A stretch of DNA of 64,000 nt from NCBI GenBank assembly GCA_038040485.1, contig JBBPIE010000034.1, positions 1-64,000 of the forward strand, read 5' to 3'. Shown here in pieces: positions 33,665 to 43,417 of this stretch; the first letter of the stretch is position 1, and each line of letters begins with the position of its first letter. Source of the DNA: Onstottus_B arcticum (lineage in GTDB: Bacteria; Acidobacteriota; Blastocatellia; UBA7656). The translations under genes were made by a program, and so were the position numbers. Below the pieces are notes generated by a model. It was given only the letters and a program-made list of their open reading frames with translations. It searched no databases and was not told the DNA's origin.

Positions 33665-35227
33665 ATGAATCGTCCGGAGATGCTAAGCCGCGTACTCGCG
33701 CGCAACAAACCCTGGGACATCTTGGTCATCGGCGGAGGTGCGACCGGCGTCGGTATTGCGGTCGACGCCGCGTCACGCGGCTACGAAGTTCTGCTGCTCG
33801 AGCAGAGCGACTTCGGCAAAGGTACTTCAAGCCGCAGCACCAAGCTCGTGCACGGCGGAGTGCGCTACCTCGAGCAAGGCAACATCTCTCTAGTAATGGA
33901 AGCGCTGAAAGAGCGCGGGCTGCTGCGCCAGAACGCACCACACCTGGTCAGCGATCTTGGTTTCGTCGTTCCCAATTACGAATGGTGGGAAGCGCCCTTC
34001 TACGGCATCGGTCTGAAAGTCTACAACCTGCTCGCCGGCAAGTACGGCTTTGGTGCGTCGCAGATTCTTACCCGCGAGGAAACGCTGGAACGGCTGCCGA
34101 CGATCAAGCCTGACGGCTTACGCGGCGGCGTGATCTACTTCGACGGTCAGTTTGATGACTCGCGGCTGCTGATCAATCTTGTGGCGACTGCGGCCGACGA
34201 GGGAGCTACGTTGTTGAACTACGCGCGCGTGACGGCAATCTCGTGCGACGAAGACGGCTTTATTGATCGCGTAGCGGTTACGGATGTCGAGGGCGGTGTC
34301 GAGTTTGAGTCTTTCGCCAAAGTAGTGATCAACGCGGCGGGACCATTCAGCGACTCGGTGCGGCGGTTGGCAGATCCTGGCGCGGCTTCGATGATCGCTC
34401 CGAGTCAGGGAATTCATCTTGTCTTCGACCGATCGTTTCTTCCCGGCGACAGCGCGATCATGGTTCCGCACACAAGCGACGGCCGCGTGATGTTTGCGAT
34501 TCCGTGGCACAACCACACGCTGGTTGGCACGACCGACACGCCGATCACCGAGCCGACCCTCGAGCCCCGGCCGCTCGAGGAGGAGATCGAGTTCATACTA
34601 GAAACAGCAAGCCAGTATCTCGAGAAGGCGCCCGCGCGAAGCGACGTGCTGAGCGTTTTTGTCGGCATTCGTCCGCTTGTCAAAAGCGGGACCGGCGGGA
34701 ACACCGCTGCGCTGTCGCGCGATCACACGATTCACATCGACGGCTCGGGTTTGCTGACCATTGCCGGCGGCAAGTGGACAACTTATCGAAACATGGCAGA
34801 AGACTGCGTCAACCAGGCAGCGACGCTTGCGAGGCTTCCGGAGAAACCGTGTGTGACGAAGGACCTGAACATTCACGGCTTCCACCGGCAGGCTGAGAAG
34901 TTCGGCAGTCTTCACATGTACGGGTCTGACGCGCTTGCGATCCAGGACCTGATTCACTCTGATTCAAGCCGAGGCGAGCCGCTTCATCCGGCGTTGCCTT
35001 ACTGCGGCGCCGAAGTCATTTGGGCGACTCGATCAGAGATGGCTCGCACGGTTGAAGACGTTCTGGCGCGTCGCACACGAGCGTTATTCCTGAACGCGCG
35101 AGCTGCGATCGAGATGGCGCCGCCAGTCGCGGAGCTTATGGCGAAGGAACTTGGACGTGACGACGCGTGGAAGATAGAACAGGTCAGAGCGTTTGAGGAG
35201 CTTGCAAAGGGGTATCTGGTGAGTTGA
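33665..35227 (+). CDS. glpD: FAD-dependent glycerol-3-phosphate dehydrogenase
   Basis: 520 residues, usual length. Oxidises sn-glycerol-3-phosphate to dihydroxyacetone phosphate and passes electrons to quinone at the inner membrane. The FAD-binding Rossmann motif is DILVIGGGATGVGIAVDAAS (about 18-37), followed by the family signature SSRSTKLVHGGVRYLEQGN (about 56-75), IPWHNHTLVGTTDTP and the C-terminal GLLTIAGGKWTTYRNMAEDC. It completes the glycerol pathway begun by glpK. The promoter region contains a four-hairpin repeat element. Confidence 0.96.
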   Translation: MNRPEMLSRVLARNKPWDILVIGGGATGVGIAVDAASRGYEVLLLEQSDFGKGTSSRSTKLVHGGVRYLEQGNISLVMEALKERGLLRQNAPHLVSDLGFVVPNYEWWEAPFYGIGLKVYNLLAGKYGFGASQILTREETLERLPTIKPDGLRGGVIYFDGQFDDSRLLINLVATAADEGATLLNYARVTAISCDEDGFIDRVAVTDVEGGVEFESFAKVVINAAGPFSDSVRRLADPGAASMIAPSQGIHLVFDRSFLPGDSAIMVPHTSDGRVMFAIPWHNHTLVGTTDTPITEPTLEPRPLEEEIEFILETASQYLEKAPARSDVLSVFVGIRPLVKSGTGGNTAALSRDHTIHIDGSGLLTIAGGKWTTYRNMAEDCVNQAATLARLPEKPCVTKDLNIHGFHRQAEKFGSLHMYGSDALAIQDLIHSDSSRGEPLHPALPYCGAEVIWATRSEMARTVEDVLARRTRALFLNARAAIEMAPPVAELMAKELGRDDAWKIEQVRAFEELAKGYLVS

Positions 35228-35263
35228 GGTTTCAGCGCAGGGCGGCGGCTCAGTCAGAAACAG

Positions 35264-35872
35264 TTAGCGCCAGATACTCTCAAGCAGCAGAACAAAGCCG
35301 GGAAGAACCGGATCACCACTCACCGAGACCGGGTTCTCCAGACATTCAACAGCAGAATTTGCACGGTAGACCCAGACTTTTCTTTGGCCCGGGTCGATAA
35401 GCCAGCCAAGTTGCGCGCCGTTGTCGATGTACTCCTGCATCTTTTTCTGAAGCGTCGCAAGGCGATCGCTGTCAGATCGCAGTTCCAAGACGAAGTCGGG
35501 ACAAAGCGGCGGGAACTTCTTGCGCTCGTTCGGGCTGAGCGCCTCCCAACGTTCACGTCGAACCCAGGCAACGTCCGGCGAACGGTTTGCTCCATTCGGC
35601 AGCTTGAAGACGGTGGAGGAATCGAACCCAACTCCCGTACCATCGCCGTTAACCCAGTTGCCCAAGAACCCTACAAGATTGAAGTTGCGGCGTCCGGTTT
35701 CTCCTCCAGTCGGGGACATGATGATCAAGTCTCCTTCGCTCGTACGCTCGATGCGCAGGTCAGGATGAAGCATGCAGAACTGGAAGAACTCGTCATCGCT
35801 CATTCGTTGCGCGACGGCGCCGAGGTGCAGGACAAGAGAATCATCAGCGGTAGATTCGAGTACGGGCTGCAT
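35264..35872 (-). CDS. Uma2 family putative nuclease
   Basis: 202 residues, AAGGAGG 6 bases before the ATG. Uma2 (DUF820) proteins have a PD-(D/E)xK-like fold: SPDVAWVRRERWEAL gives the Asp (about residue 99) and PDFVLELRSDSDRL the Glu (about residue 130). The DLIIMSPTGGETGRRN strand-turn is also typical. Biological role is unresolved in the family, which is expanded in cyanobacteria and Acidobacteriota. It stands alone, convergent with glpD. Confidence 0.88.
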   Translation of the reverse strand: MQPVLESTADDSLVLHLGAVAQRMSDDEFFQFCMLHPDLRIERTSEGDLIIMSPTGGETGRRNFNLVGFLGNWVNGDGTGVGFDSSTVFKLPNGANRSPDVAWVRRERWEALSPNERKKFPPLCPDFVLELRSDSDRLATLQKKMQEYIDNGAQLGWLIDPGQRKVWVYRANSAVECLENPVSVSGDPVLPGFVLLLESIWR

Positions 35873-35983
35873 TAGGCTTCCTCCTTCCAGGTGCTGCGGC
35901 GCCCACGACTCCGAGACAATCTTAGCGTATGATTTCGGAGCTTCCTCAACTCTGAGTCTCTAGAAGCTATCTTGATTTGAATT

Positions 35984-36382
35984 CTATTTATGCAAGACCG
36001 CAAAAATAGCTGCAAGCGCGGCTATGAGGGCGGTGATTACCCCAATGAGGCGAATCAGATTCTCAACCCGTTTTCTCCTAATCACACCTTGAAGCTTGGC
36101 ACTACCGGAAGGGCTGAGGCGGCGATAGGTTCGCTCGGTTGAGGAATGTCCCTCTACCTCCTCCCATTCTGGTAGAACGTCTATTCCCATTCGGTCCGCC
36201 TTAGTCCTGAGCGGCTGTTCTAAAAGCCCTGTCAACTTACGCTCGGGCTCAAACGCTTCGCTCGATGCGGGATTACTGAAACCATTTCGTATCTCGTCGC
36301 CCCATCCGTCGTAGATCGCTGAAATCTCTTCTTGAAGCTGACTGATCTTTGCTTTTCTCTCGTGCGATTTTCTGAAAAACAT
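35984..36382 (-). CDS. C-terminally membrane-anchored protein of unknown function
   Basis: 132 residues, AAGGGG before the ATG. Residues 1-35 form a charged, probably coiled helix (HERKAKISQLQEEISAIYDG). A single hydrophobic segment (about 109-130, LIRLIGVITALIAALAAIFAV) lies at the very C-terminus, so it would be tail-anchored with a cytosolic body. No family recognised. It sits between Uma2 and the AbiEii-type gene on the same strand, with gaps of 100 bases or more. Confidence 0.6.
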   Translation of the reverse strand: MFFRKSHERKAKISQLQEEISAIYDGWGDEIRNGFSNPASSEAFEPERKLTGLLEQPLRTKADRMGIDVLPEWEEVEGHSSTERTYRRLSPSGSAKLQGVIRRKRVENLIRLIGVITALIAALAAIFAVLHK

Positions 36383-36489
36383 GTGGCCCCTTTCAAAGGC
36401 ACGGCCATCTCTCTTTACCAGTGCTATTGCTCTTCAATACCCGATTTCAGAAATTGCATTCTTCGGCACACCATCCGAGACCTCTGGTG

Positions 36490-37146
36490 TTAGCCACCCG
36501 CGTCAGAGGGAAATGCCAAGCGCGCGAGGCGCGCCGTGAGGTCGGAGAGATATCGCCGCAACTCATCAACCGAGACGCCGCCAGGCGCTACTAGGTCGTC
36601 TCCGAGCTTTATCTCACTTAAGACCCAACCAAGCTGGGCGGGCGTCAATCCGCTGTCCTTCAATTGAGCAGCCGCGAGCGCGTCCTCGGCCCGGTAGCCC
36701 GCCAGCTCAAGGGCGCGCACATCAACCAGGTCGCGAATCTCTGATCGTGATAGGAGAGCGCAAAGCTTGTTTGACAGGATCTCTTCAGGTGGATCGACTC
36801 TGATTCCATGCATCAGCGGTTTCTCATGCACTCGCTGCGCGACGCGCTCGCGCACCAAGTCGATCACCAGTGCCTCAGAACTGCGCCGGAGGAGGACACG
36901 CCGAAAATCGGGCGATGTTTGAATCTGTTCAACAGACGCCCCTTGCTCGCGAGCGATCTCGGAGCACAATGCAAAACCATGGTCGAGCGCGTCGGTCAGG
37001 GTGAAAAGGTCGAGGTCATGAGTCACGCGATGCCCGAGATGAAAGCCGGCAAGCGCGCCCCCACCAGTTAGGAAAAATCGACCTTCCCGGCTGAAGAAAG
37101 CCGACAGAAACTCTTTCTGAAAATCAGTGAGCTTGCTACCTTCCAA
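36490..37146 (-). CDS. AbiEii/AbiGii-type nucleotidyltransferase (toxin family)
   Basis: 218 residues. The signature FFLTGGGALAGFHLGHRVTH then DLDLFT (about 24-49) is the GG and DxD nucleotidyltransferase site of the AbiEii toxin family; EEILSNKLCALLSRSEIRDL followed by VDVRAL is the second conserved block. Family members modify tRNA or proteins by nucleotide transfer and act as toxins in abortive infection. It overlaps the upstream small gene (37136-37435) by 11 bases, so the two are translationally linked. The partner does not resemble AbiEi winged-helix antitoxins, so toxicity is an inference. Confidence 0.8.
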   Translation of the reverse strand: MEGSKLTDFQKEFLSAFFSREGRFFLTGGGALAGFHLGHRVTHDLDLFTLTDALDHGFALCSEIAREQGASVEQIQTSPDFRRVLLRRSSEALVIDLVRERVAQRVHEKPLMHGIRVDPPEEILSNKLCALLSRSEIRDLVDVRALELAGYRAEDALAAAQLKDSGLTPAQLGWVLSEIKLGDDLVAPGGVSVDELRRYLSDLTARLARLAFPSDAGG

Positions 37147-37435
37147 TCAGACCCTCTTGGTGCCAGCGCTCAAGAAGAAACTCCCAGAACCGTCTGCGAC
37201 GGCCCAAGTGCTTTGAGACCTCCGGCCATCGTCGCCACACCTCATCCGGTGAAGTGAACTTCCACACATCAGTGTCCCGCGCTTCCCGGAGCGCCTTGCT
37301 CAGAAGCCGAGTTTGTTCGGAAGGGGAAGCCTCCGCCAGCCGTTCCTTGAACTCGGAGACCGTCATTGGTTCGTCCCAAAGGAAATAAGGAATGGCCTGC
37401 GGGTCGTCGAGATCTGTTGAAAGTGGAACGCCCAT
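37136..37435 (-). CDS. Small partner of the AbiEii-type gene, unknown family
   Basis: 99 residues. The ATG at 37435 follows GGAGG closely, and is preferred to 37456. The sequence has IPYFLWDEPMTVSEFKERLA, then SKALREARDTDVWKFTSPDE, WRRWPEVSKHLGRRRRFWEF, and a basic C-terminus. This pattern recurs upstream of nucleotidyltransferase genes in my recollection, and the 11-base overlap with the AbiEii-type gene makes it the likely cognate antitoxin or regulator. No catalytic motif is visible. Confidence 0.68.
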   Translation of the reverse strand: MGVPLSTDLDDPQAIPYFLWDEPMTVSEFKERLAEASPSEQTRLLSKALREARDTDVWKFTSPDEVWRRWPEVSKHLGRRRRFWEFLLERWHQEGLIGR

Positions 37436-37554
37436 TTGACCTCCGATTAGGCTCAAACACTAAACTCGCTAAATCTGAGGATATGGCTTACAGGATTTCT
37501 AAGCAAGGATTCACCGCCGGTCACAAACCGACCTGCGTGCTAACAAGCTAACGA

Positions 37555-39135
37555 CTACTTCCTCACCGTCGGATATTGAATCCCAAGCTGCTCGAGATAA
37601 GTCTTGTGCTTCGCCGGGTCGTAGTAATACTTCTTCAACTCGGGCGCGAACTTCTCCATCTTCTCTTTGTTCAGTTCAATCGCAGGTTGATCGTTCGCTC
37701 CCATCAGAGGCGTGTATTTTATCTCTTTGGTCTGAACCTCATTAAAGTAGGCCCACGCCTGTTTGACCAGTTCGGGAGAAAGCAGGAAGTCGAGCGCAGT
37801 TGTGGCTTGTACCTTCGCACCCGCGGTCGAGCCTTTGTGTGCAATCGGAGTCGCCATCGCCACCGCATTCTCCCAACTGTGACCCGGCAGGTTTGGAATA
37901 TTAGCCGGATAGCGCAGGTAAACCATCGGGACGTTCCACGAGATGTCGCCTACGTCGTCCGAGCCACCGCTTTGCGGTTCCCTTGGCGGTTCGAGCTTCT
38001 CGACTCTTGTCTTCAAGCCGTCGACCTTGGATGCGATCTCCTTTTGCAATGCCTTCGCAAGCGTCTGATCGGCGTCGCTCCATTCGGGCATGCCCGCCAT
38101 ATCGATGTTCTTCTGCTGAGCCTCGGCGATTACCTTGTTGAAATGCGGAGGCCAGGCCGACCCGACGATGCGCTGAGTCACCGTCGTGCCGGTCATCATC
38201 GCCGCCGCCTGCGCCATCTTGTTGCCGATTTCGTACAGCTCTTTGATGCGCGTATAGTCGAGCTCGCGGAAGTAGTACCAGACGCCGGCCTCCGACGGAA
38301 CGACGTTGGGTTGATCGCCGCCGTTGATGACAACGTAGTGCGAACGTTGCTGCAATCGCAGGTGCTCGCGCCGGTAGTTCCACCCGACGTTCATCAACTC
38401 GACCGCGTCCAACGCGCTTCGGCCAGACCACGGCGCGCCCGCCGAGTGTGACGCCTTGCCGTGAAAGAAGTATTGCACCGAAACCATGCCGCTGCTGGCG
38501 AAGCCCTGACCGTACGAAGTGGCGAATCCGTCGCTCACGTGACAGCCCAACATCACGTCGACATCTTTGAACAGACCCGCTCGCACAAAGTAAGCCTTTG
38601 AACCGAGTTGCTCTTCGGCGACGCCGGGAAAGAGCTTGATGGTGCCCGCGAGCTTGTACTTCTCCATCAGCTTCTTTAGCACGATGGCGGCGGTCACATT
38701 AACGGCTTGTCCCGAGTTGTGGCCTTCGCCGTGGCCGGGCGCGCCTTCGATGAGCGGGTCGTGGTAGGCAACGCCCGGCTTCTGTGAAGCTCGGGGGATG
38801 CAGTCGATGTCGGTGATGAAGCCGATGACCGGTTTGCCGGAGCCGTAGCTGGCTACCCAGGCGGTCGGCATGCCGACTATTCCGAGTTCGACTTTGAAGC
38901 CGTTCCTCTCGAGAGTTCCGGTGATGTACTTTGAGGTTTCGAACTCCTGGAACCCCAGCTCGCTGAAGCTAAAGATCTGGTCGACCATCTGCTGGGTGAG
39001 AGTTTGCATCGACGCGACTTCGTTGATGGCTTCGCGCTTGAGGTCGTCGAGCCTGGGAGCTGTTTGAGTTTGAGCCGGCAGACTGATTGCCAGAATAATC
39101 GTGATCGAAAGCAGCAACGCTTTTGTGCTCATCAT
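37555..39135 (-). CDS. M20-type amidohydrolase, AbgB-like, exported
   Basis: 526 residues with a signal peptide (ALLLSITIILAISLPAQTQ). M20 metallopeptidase blocks: IGFITDIDCIPRASQKPG, the GAPGHGEGHNSG His (about 150), PGVAEEQLGSKAYFVRAG with the Glu-Glu pair, the dimerisation-domain FHGKASHSAGAPWSGRSAL, and a C-terminal GSTAGAKVQATTALDFLL. The arrangement fits the AbgB/p-aminobenzoyl-glutamate hydrolase-like branch that splits N-acyl amino acids. GGAGG lies just before two consecutive ATGs (39135 and 39132), so either may be used. No operon partner is obvious. Confidence 0.88.
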   Translation of the reverse strand: MMSTKALLLSITIILAISLPAQTQTAPRLDDLKREAINEVASMQTLTQQMVDQIFSFSELGFQEFETSKYITGTLERNGFKVELGIVGMPTAWVASYGSGKPVIGFITDIDCIPRASQKPGVAYHDPLIEGAPGHGEGHNSGQAVNVTAAIVLKKLMEKYKLAGTIKLFPGVAEEQLGSKAYFVRAGLFKDVDVMLGCHVSDGFATSYGQGFASSGMVSVQYFFHGKASHSAGAPWSGRSALDAVELMNVGWNYRREHLRLQQRSHYVVINGGDQPNVVPSEAGVWYYFRELDYTRIKELYEIGNKMAQAAAMMTGTTVTQRIVGSAWPPHFNKVIAEAQQKNIDMAGMPEWSDADQTLAKALQKEIASKVDGLKTRVEKLEPPREPQSGGSDDVGDISWNVPMVYLRYPANIPNLPGHSWENAVAMATPIAHKGSTAGAKVQATTALDFLLSPELVKQAWAYFNEVQTKEIKYTPLMGANDQPAIELNKEKMEKFAPELKKYYYDPAKHKTYLEQLGIQYPTVRK

Positions 39136-39182
39136 TCCTCCACATCCCTCGGCTTCAATTGTTCAACAACCGGGACCACACT

Positions 39183-39536
39183 TCACCAGCCGGGCCACAG
39201 CCGGGAAATGGCAAGGTCCAGCGCGAGGCCCACCGCGTAACCAGCTACAAACATCAGCAAGCAAATACCCGCACGTTTTGCGAAACTGTAACGGCGAACG
39301 AGCTTACTTCGATATCGAAGATAGGTTAGAGCGGTAACCAACAACGGGATACTCGGGTCCGGGTAGCCTGGCAGCACCCTCTTCGCGATGCTATTGATCA
39401 CCAGGGCAGCTCCTGTGATCCATAGCATCGGCACAACGATTCGGTCCCAATCGTCGCCAGGCACCGGCGGCGAGAAGTCGGCACGCTTCTCAGGTTCACC
39501 ATCGCTGGCAATCTGCTGTGAATCATCGTCGGCCAT
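39183..39536 (-). CDS. Small membrane protein of unknown function
   Basis: About 117 residues; AAAGG precedes the ATG at 39536, and a GTG at 39542 is the alternative. The first 30 residues are acidic and polar; three hydrophobic segments follow (VVPMLWITGAALVINSIA, SIPLLVTALTYLRY, AGICLLMFVAGYAVGLAL). No family recognised. It is upstream of the M20 gene on the same strand with a 47-base gap, so co-transcription is possible. Confidence 0.6.
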   Translation of the reverse strand: MADDDSQQIASDGEPEKRADFSPPVPGDDWDRIVVPMLWITGAALVINSIAKRVLPGYPDPSIPLLVTALTYLRYRSKLVRRYSFAKRAGICLLMFVAGYAVGLALDLAISRLWPGW

Positions 39537-39682
39537 GAGCACCTTTGGCGCGAACCAAGTCGCGATGCGGCAGGGTATGACTTCCGTAGGTTGAAGTCAA
39601 CAACGCTCGAGCGGAGGGGCGCGCGTCAGACCGCGGCCATCGCGGCCGCCGGTAATCAGTTTTGACATTCAGCGCATTTGAT

Positions 39683-39931
39683 CATACCCACCTCGTGAGA
39701 GGTGGGTTCCTGATGCTTTAGGCTACGAGCACCGCCGTGTTGCGTCATACCCACCTCGTGAGAGGTGGGTTCCTGATGCTGTTGCCTTTCGAGCGAATTA
39801 GATCGCTTGCATCTCATCGTAGGTTCGAGCATCACCGACCCACCTCTCACGAGGTGGGTATGCAAACAGCGTAGGCCGGCTCTTCTGTAGGCTGGAGCAT
39901 CACCATACCCACCTCTCACGCGGTGGGTATG
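39683..39931. repeat. Four-copy palindromic repeat array A3
   Basis: Four 35-base units with a CCCACCTC-gtga-GAGGTGGG stem: two forward (39683, 39746) and two inverted (39828, 39896), the inner pair separated by 47 bases. Layout matches the other four-hairpin elements but without the ATGTTTATAGA mark; the unit flanks are CATA and TCCTGATGCT. The gap 39537-40289 otherwise contains only weak, unsupported ORFs. Confidence 0.8.
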
Positions 39932-40289
39932 CGCGAACGGATGACGCGCACGCCGAGCGGAGCTAACTCGACGATCCAGGATCGCTCACGGGCGGACTCT
40001 TGCTCGCCTGGGAGCTGCGTCATTCACTGACCAAATGAGGCAGCAGATTTTTTGTAACCGCCTCGAAGCCTCTTCGGTATTGGGTGTCAGGCGGGCGCGC
40101 TCGTGACCGTGCTTCCACTGGCGCGGACGCGAGCACGCTCTGCCCGCTTCCTTCAGCATTCGACGGCGATAATCAAGGCTCACAAGGTCTGTCATTAGTG
40201 CCCTTCCCGCTCTTGATCTTGTGTACCTAGTCCTTCCCTGTTTATGCTACCCCGAATCCTGTTATCAGAATCTACCAACGGAGGTCACG

Positions 40290-43200
40290 ATGAATTCTCG
40301 AAGCTCGTCTCCAGCCAGCCTAAAGCGTGCCGGCTCGGACTCAAGTCGGCGATCCCTGGTCTGTTCGCCCGGGAATGCGCGCGGGCTGACTTTTGCGACG
40401 CTCCTTATTGCCGCCTGTGCGATGTTCGGCGTATTGACCCAGAGCGGCCGCGCCGCCGGCCCGCACCCGGCGCCACAAAAGAAAGCCAAAACTAAGGCTG
40501 CCGCCGCTCCGGTTTCGCGCCTCAACGATGAGTACACCGCGAAGATCAAGGAGTACACGACCGAGAAATACTTTCTGACCGAACTGGTAGATCATCTGCC
40601 GGCATCCGACAAAGTCCCTTCGCCCGACAAGGTGCTCGGGTACGTCGTCGGCACTCCGAACAAACTCACTCACACGGCGCTTATGTACAAGTACTATCGC
40701 GAGCTGGAAAAGGCCTCGCCCCGAGTGCGAGTCTTTACCGCGCCCGAACGCAGCGAAGAAGGCCGCGAACAGTTACTCGTCGTGGTCAGCGACGAAGCAA
40801 ACATCGCGAAGCTGGACCGCTACAAGGAAATCACCGCGCGGCTTGCGGACCCGCGCAAGACAACCGACGCCGAAGCTCAGCAGTTGATCGGCGAGGGGAA
40901 AGCAATCTACTGGGCTTCGGGCTCGATTCATTCGCCCGAGACCGGCTCGCCTGAGATGTTGATGGAACTCGCGTATCGGCTTGCGGTCGAGGACTCGCCA
41001 TTCATCGAGGCCATCCGCAAGAACGTGATCGTGATGATCACCCCGGCCCTGGAAGTCGACGGCCGCGACCGCGCGGTTGATCAGTACAACTACCGCAAGG
41101 CGAATCCAAACAAACAGGCGCCGCCGCTGCTCTACTGGGGCAAGTACGTAGCGCACGACAACAACCGCGACGGCCTGGGCATGGCGCTTGCGCTTTCGCG
41201 CAATCAGATGAAGACCTTTCTCGAGTATCACCCGGCGGTGCTGCACGACCTGCACGAGTCGGTCCCGTTTCTCTACACATCGACTGGAACCGGGCCTTAT
41301 AACGCGTGGCTCGATCCGCTGGTTATTGATGAGTGGCATGTGCTGGCCTATCACGAGATCGAACAGATGACCAAGCGCGGCGTGCCGGGCGTATGGACTC
41401 ACGGGTTCTACGACGGTTGGGCGCCGAACTACATGTTCTACGTGGCCAACGGCCACAACTCGATCGGAAGGTTCTACGAGACATTCGGCGGACAGGGCGC
41501 CGACACAAGCGTGCGAAGTGTGGGCGCGCAGTCACAGCGCGATTGGTTCAGGCCCAACCCGCCGCTGCCGTGGGTGAAGTGGTCGATCCGCAACAACATC
41601 AACATGCAGCAGTCGGGAATTCTGTTTGCGATCAACTACGTTGCAAATCAGAAGGAGCGCTTTCTCAACAACTTTTACATAAAGAGCAAGCGTTCGATTT
41701 CCAAGGCCGCAAACGAAGGCCCTGCCGCGTGGGTCATTCCGGGAGACTCGCCCCGGCCCGTTGAAGCAGCGGACACCGTAAACCTGCTTCGCTTGATGGG
41801 AGTCGAGGTCCATACAACGCCAAAAGAACTGGAGGTTAAAGACCAGAAGTACCCGGCCGGTTCTTACATCGTTCGAATGGACCAGCCCTATTCGCGAATG
41901 GCCGACATGCTTTTTGATACGCAGTACTACAACGTCAACGACCCGCGCCCATACGACGATACGGGCTGGACGCTGGGCGCGCTTCGCAACGTCAAGACGG
42001 TCAGGGTTACGGATAAGGCGGTCCTTGAAGCCCCTATGGTGCTGCTGACCAGCGACGCCAAGGTCAAAGGCAGGATCGCCGGATCGGCTTCCACTGCCGG
42101 TTTCATCATCAACCACAACACTGACAACACGCTGGCGACGCTTCGCTACAGGCTGAAAGACGTGAAGATCGTCGCCGCCGAAGACTCGTTCAAGATCGGC
42201 GATCAGCAGTTCAACACCGGCTCGTTCATTATCAAGAGCGAAGGCAACGCGGCAGATCTCCGCCAAAAACTCGAAGCAGCGGTTACGGAACTCGGGGTCA
42301 CCGCTTTGGCCGTTGATAAGCTTCCCGAGGTGAAGACTCACGAGCTTGCAGTCCCGCGCATTGCGATCGTTCACACGTGGACCAACACTCAGAACGAAGG
42401 CTGGTTTCGCATAGAGTTCGACCGTTTGAAGATTCCTTACTCATACATCTCGGTGCACGAACTCCGCGACACGTTGAATCTTCGCGAGAAGTACGACGTT
42501 CTGATCTTCCCGCCGGTTGGCGGAAGCGCGCAGTCGATCGTCAACGGCACACCCAGGCGCGGCGAGCCAATTCCCTGGAAACAATCCGACATCACGCCGA
42601 ACTTCGCTTCGTCGCCGGATCAAACCGATGACATGCGCGGCGGGATAGAGTTGCGCGGAGTTGTTAACTTGCAGCGGTTCATCGAAGACGGAGGGTTGTT
42701 CATCACTATCACGAACATCGCGCAGATACCGATCGATTACGGGATCACGACGGGGGTGACGATCGAAGCGTCCCGACTGCTTCAGGCGCGGGGCTCGGTC
42801 TACAACGCAACGTTCGCGGATCGCAAGAGCCCGATCGCTTACGGGTACGGCGACTCGCTTCCTGTGTATTTCAATCAAGCGCCTTTGTTCAACGTGAGCG
42901 CATTTCCAGGCGGCGGCTTCGGGGGAGGCGGCGGCGGCGGCGGCGGAGGCGCGGCAGGTCCGAGGCCGTCCGGTCGCGGGACTCTCAGCGATCCCGACGT
43001 CATTCAGTCGATGCCGCAAGCCGGCACGCGGCCGGTTCAACCGACACGTCCAGGCGAAGAAGGCATTCCCGAAGAGATTCGCCAGTTTGCTCCGGGGTTG
43101 ATCGTTCCGCCAAACATGCGGCCTCGAGTCGTGTTGCGATTCAATTCGAGCGAGAAAGATCTGCTGATCAGCGGAATGCTAGCAGGTGGGAGTGAGCTTG

Positions 43201-43400
43201 CAGGCAAGCCCGCCGTAGTTGATGTGCCGGTTGGAAAGGGCCACGTCGTGATGTTTGCCAACAATCCAATGTGGCGGCATCAGACGCAGGGAAGTTTCTT
43301 CTTGTTGTTCAACGCGGCGCTGAACTACAACAACCTGGGAGCGGGAAGGCCTGAGCCGCCTGCCCGTCCGCAACAAGCAGCGACGGGAGAGGATAAGTAG
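40290..43400 (+). CDS. Large M14 family zinc carboxypeptidase-like protein, exported
   Basis: 1036 residues; the ATG at 40290 follows GGAGGTCACG and opens a long basic signal region (LTFATLLIAACAMFGVLTQ). The M14 domain spans about 85-420: the zinc site is likely ASGSIHSPETGSPEMLMELA (H-x-x-E near 213-216) and a later His in HPAVLHDLHESVPFLY. The remaining 600 residues are typical of the big soil-bacterial M14 proteins and include an ATP-grasp-like unassigned region. A pure glycine run near residue 880 precedes a Pro/Arg-rich linker. Probably periplasmic or secreted peptide degradation. The neighbouring DoxX gene is 100 bases downstream. Confidence 0.85.
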   Translation: MNSRSSSPASLKRAGSDSSRRSLVCSPGNARGLTFATLLIAACAMFGVLTQSGRAAGPHPAPQKKAKTKAAAAPVSRLNDEYTAKIKEYTTEKYFLTELVDHLPASDKVPSPDKVLGYVVGTPNKLTHTALMYKYYRELEKASPRVRVFTAPERSEEGREQLLVVVSDEANIAKLDRYKEITARLADPRKTTDAEAQQLIGEGKAIYWASGSIHSPETGSPEMLMELAYRLAVEDSPFIEAIRKNVIVMITPALEVDGRDRAVDQYNYRKANPNKQAPPLLYWGKYVAHDNNRDGLGMALALSRNQMKTFLEYHPAVLHDLHESVPFLYTSTGTGPYNAWLDPLVIDEWHVLAYHEIEQMTKRGVPGVWTHGFYDGWAPNYMFYVANGHNSIGRFYETFGGQGADTSVRSVGAQSQRDWFRPNPPLPWVKWSIRNNINMQQSGILFAINYVANQKERFLNNFYIKSKRSISKAANEGPAAWVIPGDSPRPVEAADTVNLLRLMGVEVHTTPKELEVKDQKYPAGSYIVRMDQPYSRMADMLFDTQYYNVNDPRPYDDTGWTLGALRNVKTVRVTDKAVLEAPMVLLTSDAKVKGRIAGSASTAGFIINHNTDNTLATLRYRLKDVKIVAAEDSFKIGDQQFNTGSFIIKSEGNAADLRQKLEAAVTELGVTALAVDKLPEVKTHELAVPRIAIVHTWTNTQNEGWFRIEFDRLKIPYSYISVHELRDTLNLREKYDVLIFPPVGGSAQSIVNGTPRRGEPIPWKQSDITPNFASSPDQTDDMRGGIELRGVVNLQRFIEDGGLFITITNIAQIPIDYGITTGVTIEASRLLQARGSVYNATFADRKSPIAYGYGDSLPVYFNQAPLFNVSAFPGGGFGGGGGGGGGGAAGPRPSGRGTLSDPDVIQSMPQAGTRPVQPTRPGEEGIPEEIRQFAPGLIVPPNMRPRVVLRFNSSEKDLLISGMLAGGSELAGKPAVVDVPVGKGHVVMFANNPMWRHQTQGSFFLLFNAALNYNNLGAGRPEPPARPQQAATGEDK

Positions 43401-43417
43401 GGTCAGTCAGGTAGTCC

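Noticed and set aside
39656..39931. CRISPR-like array
   Set aside because: Only four units, two of them inverted, with unequal spacers and internal dyads; no cas genes. This is a palindromic repeat cluster.
39986..40195. 69-codon minus-strand ORF
   Set aside because: No family resemblance and low-complexity basic composition; position in a repeat-rich gap gives no support.
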